A program made the position numbers and the translations under genes. Below are positions 54,480 through 61,491 of a DNA stretch of 64,000 nt, piece by piece; the stretch's first letter is position 1; the number at the start of each line of letters is the position of its first letter. This stretch comes from Paenibacillus tyrphae (GTDB lineage Bacteria; Bacillota; Bacilli; Paenibacillales; NBRC-103111): assembly GCF_000722545.1 (NCBI RefSeq), contig NZ_JNVM01000004.1, positions 186,001 to 250,000 on the forward strand, given 5' to 3'. The notes under the pieces are model-generated. The model was not told the origin of the DNA. It worked only from the letters and a program-made list of their open reading frames with translations, and ran no database searches.

Positions 54480-55697
54480 ATGAACGAGCAAAAAAAGCGT
54501 TCGCTATTATTGGTCGGCGGGGGGATCGCTTCTCTTTTTATCGCAATGGGGGTCGGGAGGTTCGCTTATACGCCGATTCTTCCATTAATGCTAAAGCAGC
54601 AGTTGTTTTCCGAGGCGGGCGCCGGCGCGCTGGCATCGTCGAATTATGCGGGTTATTTGGCCGGTGCGATTATGACCGCCCTGGGGGCTCGGAAGGAGAG
54701 CAGATTGAGCCGGTTGAAGCTGGCGCTTATCGTCAGTGTAGCGACGACGGCATGGATGGGGATCGCGGGCAGCTATGCGCTGTGGCTGGCGCTGCGCTTT
54801 GTCTCCGGCTTCGCAAGCGCCGTGATCTTCGTCTACGTGTCCGGATTGGTCATGGACGGCTTGGCGGGGCTGTCGAAGCCTCATCATGCGGTAGGGCTCT
54901 TTTACAGCGGCGTCGGCCTTGGCATTACTGCGACCGGCTTTGCGGTCCCTTGGCTGCATGCGCAGTACGGCTGGCGCGGCACGTGGCTTGGCATGGCGCT
55001 GATATGCGCCGTTTTGCTGGCGCTGGCGTGGACGAAGCTTCGGGAACCGGCGGATTCAGCGGCTGCGGAGGCCCGCACCATTTCATCCGTTCCCGAGGAT
55101 CGCAGCTCGCTGACAAGCTTCAAAATACGGCTGCTGATCGTCTACGGACTGGAAGGGCTCGGCTACATCGTGACCGGTACGTTTCTCGTCGCTTACGTGC
55201 AGCAGCTTCCGGCGATGCAGTCTTTTTCAGCCTGGAGCTGGATTTTGGTCGGCGCAACGGCCATTCCTTCCTGCTGGTTATGGTCTCTGCTTGCGGGCTG
55301 GATCGGAAGCAGGTCGGCTTTATTTGCGGCCTTGGTACTCCAAGCGGCCGGAATCGCGCTTCCCGTTATTTATCCGGCATGGCCGGGCGTGCTGCTGGGA
55401 GCCGTGCTGTTCGGCTTGACGTTCATGGGCATCACGACGCTGACCATTTCGTGGACGCGGCAGCGGATGCCGGCCGATTCCGGAAGATTTGTCGGCGTCC
55501 TCACCGCCGTTTACGGCACCGGGCAGGTGATAGGTCCGATCGTCGCAGGCTGGATGGTATCGGGCAGCGGGCATTACCAAGGGGCTTTAATCGGCGCAGC
55601 TTCGATCGTATGCGCCGGAGCGCTCGCCACGATCTTTCCTGCGGGACGGAAAGCTTCTTTTGGAAAGACGGCCCGAATATCGGCAGCCAAACGGTGA
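54480..55697 (+). CDS. YbfB/YjiJ-family MFS transporter
   Basis: A 405-residue, 12-helix major facilitator. The N-terminal MGVGRFAYTPILPLML and SSNYAGYLAGAIM are the marks of the YbfB/YjiJ (PF06779) family, whose substrates are unknown. It starts with ATG 54480 after an AGCGGAGGG site and is divergent from lysR, its likely regulator. Confidence 0.88.
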   Translation: MNEQKKRSLLLVGGGIASLFIAMGVGRFAYTPILPLMLKQQLFSEAGAGALASSNYAGYLAGAIMTALGARKESRLSRLKLALIVSVATTAWMGIAGSYALWLALRFVSGFASAVIFVYVSGLVMDGLAGLSKPHHAVGLFYSGVGLGITATGFAVPWLHAQYGWRGTWLGMALICAVLLALAWTKLREPADSAAAEARTISSVPEDRSSLTSFKIRLLIVYGLEGLGYIVTGTFLVAYVQQLPAMQSFSAWSWILVGATAIPSCWLWSLLAGWIGSRSALFAALVLQAAGIALPVIYPAWPGVLLGAVLFGLTFMGITTLTISWTRQRMPADSGRFVGVLTAVYGTGQVIGPIVAGWMVSGSGHYQGALIGAASIVCAGALATIFPAGRKASFGKTARISAAKR

Positions 55698-55740
55698 CAT
55701 AGACCGGGAGCAACACATTTGCTTTATACTTAAGCCTATC

Positions 55741-55823
55741 ATCGGATTCTTAACGATTCTCCGAGCACGAGCCTTAAACGGGCAGCGTCAGCCGGGGAAC
55801 CGCGGGGAATCCGATCTTTTTTT
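55741..55823 (+). ncRNA. Terminator hairpin resembling the 5' half of a ydaO (c-di-AMP) riboswitch
   Basis: ATCGGATT (55741-55748) and AATCCGAT (55808-55815) close a domain that ends in CTTTTTTT, so it works as a terminator after the MFS gene. The interior has CTTAACG, CCGAGC-n2-GAGCC, GGGCAGCGTCAG and GGGGAACCGC-GGGGAATCC, in the order and spacing seen in the first half of the ydaO/yuaA motif. The second half (the TAGGG and GTCAGCTAACCTCG elements) is absent. Resemblance is by eye only. Confidence 0.4.
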
Positions 55824-55945
55824 GCTACGAAACAAAAAAGCTCTGTACACGTATAATTGAACGATATGAATCGGCTGTTCAAGCTTGGGAACTTCTATAT
55901 ACCTCGAAGTCAAAATTTGATATGCTGATAGAGTTGTGTTCCGGG

Positions 55946-55974
55946 TGCAACATTTTGCCCGACGCACTCGTTTA
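55946..55974 (+). promoter_or_regulatory. Candidate autoregulated ECF sigma promoter
   Basis: TGCAACATTTT (from 55946) resembles the ECF -35 TGAAAC-n-TTT, followed after 17 bases (counted from TGCAAC) by CGTTTA (55969-55974), like the ECF -10 CGTA. It lies 27 bases upstream of the sigma gene's GTG start. Confidence 0.5.
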
Positions 55975-56000
55975 TAAGGTTGCAAGAGAGGGGGATCCCA

Positions 56001-56558
56001 GTGGTAGCGCCTGAAGTTATCAAGGCTGCCCAGTCGGGCGATCGCGACGCTCTAATTACCCTATTGCGCGAAATTGAAAACCACGTCTACCGTACCGCTT
56101 ATTACATTTTGAACAACGAGCAGGATGCGATGGACGCTGCCCAAGAAGCGTTAATCCGAATTTATACGAAGATCAACTCCTATGAAGAAAAGGCTCAGTT
56201 TAAAACGTGGGTGCAGCGCATCGTGACCAACTTGTGTATCGATAAATTCCGCCGGGCCAAGCCTACGGTTTCGATCGAGCAGCACGATTTGAGCTTTACC
56301 GACCATAAAACGGTGGAAGACGAAGTGATGTCTACGTATATCGCTCAGGACATCCGAGATGCCATCGACAAGCTCCCCGAGCACCATCGGTCCGTCGTGG
56401 TGCTTCGATACTTGCAGGATTTTTCCTACAATGAGATAGCGGAATCGCTCGACTTGCCGATCAATACGGTGAAATCTTATTTGTTCCGGGCAAGACAGCA
56501 GCTCCAAACCATCCTGAGGGAGTACAAAAAGCCTAGCGGCGACGCGGTTCGAGGGTAA
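56001..56558 (+). CDS. ECF-type RNA polymerase sigma factor
   Basis: A 185-residue sigma-70 factor with only regions 2 and 4. Region 2: ENHVYRTAYYILNNEQDAMDAAQEALIRIYTKINSYEEKAQFKTWVQRIVTNLCIDKFRR. Region 4: IDKLPEHHRSVVVLRYLQDFSYNEIAESLDLPINTVKSYLFRARQQL. It is SigW/SigX-like, but I cannot assign an orthologue. GTG 56001 was chosen because GAGGGGGA lies 6 bases upstream. The next gene, 54 bases on, codes for a zinc anti-sigma factor, and an ECF-like promoter upstream suggests autoregulation. Confidence 0.92.
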   Translation: MVAPEVIKAAQSGDRDALITLLREIENHVYRTAYYILNNEQDAMDAAQEALIRIYTKINSYEEKAQFKTWVQRIVTNLCIDKFRRAKPTVSIEQHDLSFTDHKTVEDEVMSTYIAQDIRDAIDKLPEHHRSVVVLRYLQDFSYNEIAESLDLPINTVKSYLFRARQQLQTILREYKKPSGDAVRG

Positions 56559-56612
56559 GCGGCGCAGCATGAAGAGGATATACGAATCGTTACGGAAAGG
56601 TAGTGTACGGGG

Positions 56613-57974
56613 ATGATGTGTCAAGAGGTGATCGAACTGATGCAGAGATACCTGGACCGGGATCTCGATGAAACGGAGTACGGCCGGATGCTTCAGCATC
56701 TGCAGCAGTGTCCGGATTGCACGGAATTGTTCGAACGTCTTGTTAATTTATCGAACGAGCTGGAGAGCTTGCCCAAGGTAACGCCGCCATTCAGCTTGGT
56801 CGATGCCATATTGCCGAAGCTGGAGCAGCTTGAGGCGGCGGGGGCTGTACCGGATACCACTTACGCCGCTTCCGACAAGATCGAGCGCGAGACGGAAGCG
56901 CTGCGGGCTAAGGCCGCCGCTGATCCGGCGGACGAACGTCCGACCTGGGGAAGCTGGCGCAAAAATGTGCGGGAATGGATTTCCTTCCCCGTGTTCGGCG
57001 GCGTCGTAGCGGCCGGGCTCGTGTTCGGATTTTTCCTGTTCCAGCACCAGACCAAACCCGATGGGGATGCGGGAAGATTGCTGCTCTCGATGACGGATAA
57101 GAAAGCGGAAAATGCTGCGGCCGGTCAAGCAACCGATGCGGCGAAAAGCCAGCCGGCGGCGCAGGCGGGGGTCAAAGCGGATAAGTCTCTTCCCGCAGGT
57201 GGCTCCGATAACAAATCGGCGACCGAGGAGCACAAGCCCCAAACTTCGTCTGCAGGAAGCGGCGATGCCGACAAAGAAGCTACTATCCAATCGAGAAGCC
57301 CCGAGGCAACGGATGCGGACCGGAACCAGACTGCCGTACCCCGGCAGCAGACGTCTGGAGGCGGGAACACGGCGGCGGAACCGGAGCAGCCCATTCAGGA
57401 GAAGCTGCCGAAGGCTCCGGCGGAGAGACGCGATAGTATAGCGGTGCCTTCCCAGCAGCCTGCGTCTCCTCCGGAACAGGAAAAAGGGGGTTCGTCCGGG
57501 GACCGGGGCGGTCAACAGACGGTAGTGCCGAAGAACGGCAGCGGCGAGCAAGCCAAGGGCTTCAACGCTTTGGGGCCATCCGAAACTTCGGAAGAAGCGG
57601 CTACCTCCGAGTCGGCCGATACGGGCGGTGCCGAAGCGATGGATCAGCCGCCGTTGGAAGGCTCCGCTCAAGGCAGCTCGCATATGGGCATTGCCGCCAA
57701 GCCGGACTCGAAGCCCGCAGCTCATGAGCTTGCATCCTCGGACGGGAAGTATAAGGCATCGGTCCGGGAAGAGAAAATTGTTATTTTTGACAAAGACGGC
57801 AAGGAGCTGTATGCGTCCAGCTACAATTGGAAGGGCGCGGATCGCATCGAGCTTGTGGAATGGTCCGGCGACGGGAAATTGACGTACCGGGTCAACATGG
57901 CTGAACAGTCCAAGACGTTCGTCATCGATCTGAAAGCCAAAAACGAAACGGAAGTCAAACCGAGCAAGCCGTAA
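56613..57974 (+). CDS. Zinc-finger anti-sigma factor with long extracytoplasmic region
   Basis: A 453-residue membrane protein. The N-terminal ZAS domain has the ligands in MLQHLQQCPDC (H-x3-C-x2-C) after the usual VIELMQRYLDRDLDETE helix. A linker reaches one membrane helix (about 131-150, FPVFGGVVAAGLVFGFFLF). Then about 250 residues of Ala/Pro/Gln/Ser/Glu-rich, low-complexity sequence lead to a C-terminal beta-rich domain (SSDGKYKASVREEKIVIFDKDGKELYAS). It should hold the adjacent ECF sigma factor at the membrane; the C-terminal domain is likely the sensor (inference). RsiW relatives are much shorter. Confidence 0.88.
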   Translation: MMCQEVIELMQRYLDRDLDETEYGRMLQHLQQCPDCTELFERLVNLSNELESLPKVTPPFSLVDAILPKLEQLEAAGAVPDTTYAASDKIERETEALRAKAAADPADERPTWGSWRKNVREWISFPVFGGVVAAGLVFGFFLFQHQTKPDGDAGRLLLSMTDKKAENAAAGQATDAAKSQPAAQAGVKADKSLPAGGSDNKSATEEHKPQTSSAGSGDADKEATIQSRSPEATDADRNQTAVPRQQTSGGGNTAAEPEQPIQEKLPKAPAERRDSIAVPSQQPASPPEQEKGGSSGDRGGQQTVVPKNGSGEQAKGFNALGPSETSEEAATSESADTGGAEAMDQPPLEGSAQGSSHMGIAAKPDSKPAAHELASSDGKYKASVREEKIVIFDKDGKELYASSYNWKGADRIELVEWSGDGKLTYRVNMAEQSKTFVIDLKAKNETEVKPSKP

Positions 57975-58161
57975 CCGGAAGCCGGGTTTCAACAAGTTCA
58001 TGAAAGTTTAACATATTGGTAAAGAGAACTGTTGCACCTCGCGGCGTACATTCACGTATATATACAATAGATTAGGACGGAAGACGATTCACGTCGTATG
58101 ACCATCTGCGGGCCGGTTTCTAGAGCCTGCCCGGCGGGTGTTTATATAGATGGGTTTCGGG

Positions 58162-58206
58162 CAAAGGGATTAGGTCGGGCCTTAGGGTTTTGACGTAATC
58201 CCTTTG
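58162..58206 (+). promoter_or_regulatory. Long hairpin upstream of holA
   Basis: CAAAGGGATTA (58162-58172) pairs perfectly with TAATCCCTTTG (58196-58206), 11 bp around a 23-base loop. It is followed by TTGTTG rather than a clean T run; it may be a weak terminator for the anti-sigma gene or a leader structure of holA. The remaining 57975-58260 interval holds no gene that I can see; yqzM, expected here from B. subtilis, is absent. Confidence 0.4.
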
Positions 58207-58260
58207 TTGTTGGTATCATGAAGGACGTAAGCAGAGCGGGAAGGAACGGTGGGCGGCACG

Positions 58261-59280
58261 ATGGATTACAAAACGGCGATGAAGCACATCAGCAAGGGGC
58301 AGTTTAAGCCCGTATACATAGCCTACGGGGCGGAAAGCTATCTGATTCAGGAGCTGATCGCCCGCTTGACGGACAAGCTGATCGAGCCGGAGCATAAAGC
58401 GTTTGCCGTATCGCGGTACGATCTGACGGAAACGCCGGTCGATGCCATCATCGAGGAGGCGGAGACGCTGCCTTTTATGGTGCCGAGCAAGCTGGTCGTC
58501 GCAACGAATGCGCTGTTTCTGACAGGCGCCAAGGAAAGCGGCAAAGTGGAGCATTCGCTCGAACGGCTTGCGGACTATTTGAAAGCCCCGACGGATTTCT
58601 CCATCATCGTTTTTACGGTCGAGGCGGACAAGCTGGACGAGCGCAAAAAGATCGTCAAGGCGCTGAAGGAAGCCGATGCGCTTGTCCCGTGCGCCATGCT
58701 GTCTGCGGACGAACTGACGGGATGGGTCAATCAGGAAGCGGGTAAAGCCGGGTTTTCGTTCGGTCCCGGGGTTGCGGAGCAGTTTATTTTGTACACGGGC
58801 ACCAGCCTTCAGGCGCTCATAAAGGAAGTGGAGAAATGCGCCCTCTACGTCGGTCAAGGGGGGACGCTTCAAGCCGAAGATTTGGAGCAGCTTGTCACAA
58901 GAAGCATCGAGCAGAACATCTTCCTGCTGATCGAGCATATCGTTCAGGTCAAGCTGGATCAGGCGTTTACGATGCTAGGCGAGCTCATCCGCCGCAAGGA
59001 GGAGCCGATCAAAATCGTAATGTTGATCGCCCGGCAGTTCCGCATTATGTTTCAAGTGAAGGATTTGATGCAACAGGGCTATTCGCAGCAGCAAATCGCC
59101 GGCCAGCTTGGGCTGCATCCGTATGGCGTGAAGGTTGCGGCCGGTCAGGCGAACAAGTTCGAATTGAAGCAGCTGGCGGACATTTTGCGGCAGCTGGCGG
59201 ATCTCGATTATCGGATGAAGAGCGGGAAAATCGACAAGGTGCTGGGCTTGGAAATGTTTCTGCTGCGGCTGGCGTCCTGA
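58261..59280 (+). CDS. holA: DNA polymerase III delta subunit
   Basis: A 339-residue clamp-loader subunit (YqeN/HolA) that opens the beta clamp. The N-terminal YKTAMKHISKGQFKPVYIAYGAESYLIQEL and the C-terminal collar region (LFRMFQVKDLMQQGYSQQQIAGQLGLHPYGVKVA-like helices) are typical. Length fits. ATG 58261 was chosen; an in-frame GTG 4 codons earlier is possible. In B. subtilis holA follows comEC and yqzM; here 9 kb of other genes lie between. Confidence 0.93.
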   Translation: MDYKTAMKHISKGQFKPVYIAYGAESYLIQELIARLTDKLIEPEHKAFAVSRYDLTETPVDAIIEEAETLPFMVPSKLVVATNALFLTGAKESGKVEHSLERLADYLKAPTDFSIIVFTVEADKLDERKKIVKALKEADALVPCAMLSADELTGWVNQEAGKAGFSFGPGVAEQFILYTGTSLQALIKEVEKCALYVGQGGTLQAEDLEQLVTRSIEQNIFLLIEHIVQVKLDQAFTMLGELIRRKEEPIKIVMLIARQFRIMFQVKDLMQQGYSQQQIAGQLGLHPYGVKVAAGQANKFELKQLADILRQLADLDYRMKSGKIDKVLGLEMFLLRLAS

Positions 59281-59291
59281 CGATACAAGAA

Positions 59292-59339
59292 AAGAGCATG
59301 ATCGTTCCGGGAAGGGACGGCCATGCTCTTGTCATTTTT
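59292..59339 (+). terminator. Terminator after holA
   Basis: AAGAGCATG (59292-59300) pairs with CATGCTCTT (59322-59330), followed by GTCATTTTTG; the T tract is offset by four bases. Confidence 0.65.
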
Positions 59340-59351
59340 GCTTAACAAAAC

Positions 59352-59675
59352 TCAAGTCTTTATTATCATATAATCAAATATTCGGATTCTGCGTTTCCAT
59401 AGCGGTGTATCGAGAAAAATAATGGTGTCTGCCATATCAAATAAACATTGATACGATTCCCGGTCCGTTCCTTCGAATATCCATGCTCCGCTTTTATCAA
59501 TATTCCTAATAACCTCGACCTGCTCATCCGCTGTACGTTTATACCGCCCGGCCGCCGTTTGAGGATGAACGATATCATCCAACTCATACCAAGGAACATT
59601 CATCTTTTGGGATAAGCGCTTCGCCAACGTCGTTTTACCGCTGGCTACAATTCCAACGATGAGAACCTTCTTCAT
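59352..59675 (-). pseudogene. Truncated P-loop kinase (FlaR/AAK-like)
   Basis: A 107-residue frame starts MKKVLIVGIVASGKTTLAKRLSQKM (Walker A GIVASGKTT), continues YELDDIVHP, and reaches the lid-like FLDTPLWKRRIRI before ending abruptly at DYMIIKT. Intact DNA-topology-modulation-type kinases (FlaR) run to about 170 residues, so the C-terminal third is missing. The stop lies 71 bases from the holA end. The sequence is A/T-richer than its neighbours. AAGGAG precedes ATG 59675, so a short protein may still be made; I consider decay more likely than function. Confidence 0.6.
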
Positions 59676-59695
59676 ACGATCTCCTTCATGTAAAT

Positions 59696-59732
59696 AAAAA
59701 AGACCGACAGGACGAATGGCCTGAAGGTCTTT
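59696..59732 (-). terminator. Terminator of rpsT
   Basis: On the minus strand AAAGACC and GGTCTTT with an inner CAGG/CCTG, followed by TTTT. It lies 77 bases past the rpsT stop and directly before the truncated kinase. Confidence 0.75.
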
Positions 59733-59808
59733 CTTTATCGCATGTATGTTGTTGACAACGGGTACGGAGACAAAGTCTCGTACCTGCTGCAACACCGCTT
59801 AAAGTGCC

Positions 59809-60081
59809 TTACGATTGTGCGGAAAGCGCGTTAAGTCTTTTCGCGAGACGGGACTTTTTGCGGGCAGCGGCATTTTTATGGATTAATCCTTTGGTCACTG
59901 CTTTGTCCAACTTTTTGCTGGCAGCGATCAGAGCGGCTTTAGCCGTTTCCACGTTGGTGCCTGCGATTGCAGTTTCAGCTGTTTTTACAGCCGTGCGGAG
60001 CGCGGATTTGTGCGAAGCGTTGCGAAGACGGCGCTTCTCGCTTACTTTCACGCGTTTAATCGCGGATTTAATGTTTGGCAT
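59809..60081 (-). CDS. rpsT: 30S ribosomal protein S20
   Basis: A 90-residue, Lys/Arg/Ala-rich helical protein: [48 protein letters not shown]. It binds 16S rRNA early in 30S assembly. ATG 60081 was chosen for AGGAGGTGA 7 bases upstream; the longer frame lacks support. It is transcribed away from gpr. Confidence 0.97.
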   Translation of the reverse strand: MPNIKSAIKRVKVSEKRRLRNASHKSALRTAVKTAETAIAGTNVETAKAALIAASKKLDKAVTKGLIHKNAAARKKSRLAKRLNALSAQS

Positions 60082-60110
60082 GACGTTCACCTCCTACCAC
60101 AACTTGCAAA

Positions 60111-60129
60111 AAAACATAGGTCATGTTTT
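60111..60129 (-). promoter_or_regulatory. Terminator-like hairpin in the rpsT leader
   Basis: On the minus strand AAAACAT and ATGTTTT form a 7-bp A/T-rich stem around GACCT with a T run that continues directly. It sits between the rpsT promoter and start codon, so it could attenuate rpsT; stability is low. Confidence 0.35.
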
Positions 60130-60145
60130 GTTGACAACTCTTAAT

Positions 60146-60174
60146 ATTCTAACATGGGCCATATGAAAATGCAA
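60146..60174 (-). promoter_or_regulatory. Candidate sigma-A promoter of rpsT
   Basis: On the minus strand TTGCAT (complement of 60169-60174), 17 bases, TAGAAT (complement of 60146-60151). Confidence 0.5.
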
Positions 60175-60206
60175 TAGAAACGCCGGACTGAGCCTGTAAA
60201 ACTTTT

Positions 60207-60236
60207 GCATAACGGATTTGGCTTTTTCACACAATA
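60207..60236 (+). promoter_or_regulatory. Candidate sigma-G promoter of gpr
   Basis: GCATA (60207-60211), exactly 18 bases, then CACAATA (60230-60236), 6 of 7 to the sigma-G -10 CATNHTA; consistent with forespore expression of gpr. It lies 33 bases upstream of the start codon. Confidence 0.6.
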
Positions 60237-60269
60237 ACTGGGCGAGCCAGAATGAAAGGAGACGAGAGC

Positions 60270-61268
60270 ATGGGATTGGATTTGAGCGCTTACTCCGTAC
60301 GCACGGATCTCGCCCTTGAGGCGCACGACTTGGCATCGGCCGGCGGAATGACGATACCGGGCATTGAGCGGACGCAGTACGAGGAGGAAGGCGTCCGGGT
60401 CAGCGTGATCGATATTACTTCCCAGGAGGGCTCCCAGGCGGTCGGGAAGCTTCCGGGTCATTATATAACGTTGGACGTGCCGGCGCTGCGTCAAAAAGAC
60501 AGCGATCTGCAGGACCGGGTAGCCACGATATTCGCGCAGGAGTTCGAGAAATTTTTGCACAAGCTGAATATTGGGCCGAAGGCGAGCGTATTGATCATCG
60601 GACTCGGCAACTGGAACGTGACGCCAGATGCGCTGGGACCGATGGTCGTGGAAAATGTTATGGTGACCCGCCATTATTTCGAGCTGATGCCGGATCAGGT
60701 CAGCCCTGGCTATCGTCCGGTCAGCTCCGTGGCGCCGGGCGTGCTTGGGACGACCGGGATCGAAACGAGCCAGATCGTGCAGGGAATCGTGGAGCAGGCG
60801 AAGCCCGATCTGGTCATCGCCATCGACGCGCTGGCGTCCCGTTCGCTCGAACGCGTCAACACGACGATCCAGATCGCGGACACGGGCATTCATCCCGGGT
60901 CAGGCATCGGCAACAAGCGCAGAGGCTTGACGCTGGATACGCTTGGAGTGCCTGTCATCGCCATCGGCGTGCCGACCGTCGTCTTCGCCTCGACGATTGT
61001 GAATAATGCGTTCGACATGATGCATAACCATTTTCGCAAGCAGACGGCGAACACCGGACATATTCTCGGTCTTCTCGACAATATGCAGGAGCAGGAGCGG
61101 CTGCAACTGGTGCAGGAAGTGCTGAACCCGCTCGGCCACGATCTGCTCGTTACGCCGAAGGAAATCGACCAGTTCATCGAAGATATCGCCAACATTATTG
61201 CCAGCGGGCTGAATGCCGCGCTGCATGAGGCAGTCGATACAAGCAACGTATCTGCGTATACGCATTAA
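60270..61268 (+). CDS. gpr: Germination protease
   Basis: A 332-residue GPR (family A25) that degrades small acid-soluble spore proteins at germination. N-terminal SAYSVRTDLALEAHDLA includes the propeptide region that is removed to activate the enzyme; LIIGLGNWNVTPDALGPMVVENVMVTRHYFEL and VAPGVLGTTGIETSQI are family motifs. ATG 60270 was chosen for AAAGGAG 8 bases upstream. It is preceded by a sigma-G-like promoter and followed by a terminator. Confidence 0.96.
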   Translation: MGLDLSAYSVRTDLALEAHDLASAGGMTIPGIERTQYEEEGVRVSVIDITSQEGSQAVGKLPGHYITLDVPALRQKDSDLQDRVATIFAQEFEKFLHKLNIGPKASVLIIGLGNWNVTPDALGPMVVENVMVTRHYFELMPDQVSPGYRPVSSVAPGVLGTTGIETSQIVQGIVEQAKPDLVIAIDALASRSLERVNTTIQIADTGIHPGSGIGNKRRGLTLDTLGVPVIAIGVPTVVFASTIVNNAFDMMHNHFRKQTANTGHILGLLDNMQEQERLQLVQEVLNPLGHDLLVTPKEIDQFIEDIANIIASGLNAALHEAVDTSNVSAYTH

Positions 61269-61276
61269 GCTGAACG

Positions 61277-61325
61277 AACGTCCGGGAATGGCAGGATGAC
61301 GATCCTCCGACTCGGGCGTTTTTGA
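61277..61325 (+). terminator. Terminator after gpr
   Basis: AACGTCCG and CGGGCGTT (8 bp, one G-T) enclose an inner AGGAT/ATCCT hairpin; five T follow. spoIIP therefore probably has its own promoter in the remaining 166 bases, where I could not identify a clear sigma-E or sigma-F site. Confidence 0.7.
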
Positions 61326-61491
61326 TTATGCCGGCAAATTTCTCACGGTCTATGATTTTCAGGTTCTATCTTCTAGCGCGGCTTCATAGAGTTGGTAGTA
61401 GAGAAGCAGACTTACCTGCCGGCGGCAAAAAAGTGCCGGGGTGCCTGCTCAGCCGAAGATGCACCAGAAGCCGAACAAGGAGGAATGGAAC

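Larger units (their letters stand above)
55698..56000 (+). other. Intergenic region upstream of the ECF sigma gene
   Basis: 303 bases without a credible gene. It holds a riboswitch-like terminator hairpin (55741-55823) and a candidate ECF promoter (55946-55974). Confidence 0.6.

Noticed and set aside
57112..57441. Arg-rich frame inside the anti-sigma gene
   Set aside because: An alternative frame of the low-complexity region; overlap with a well-supported gene and composition argue against it.
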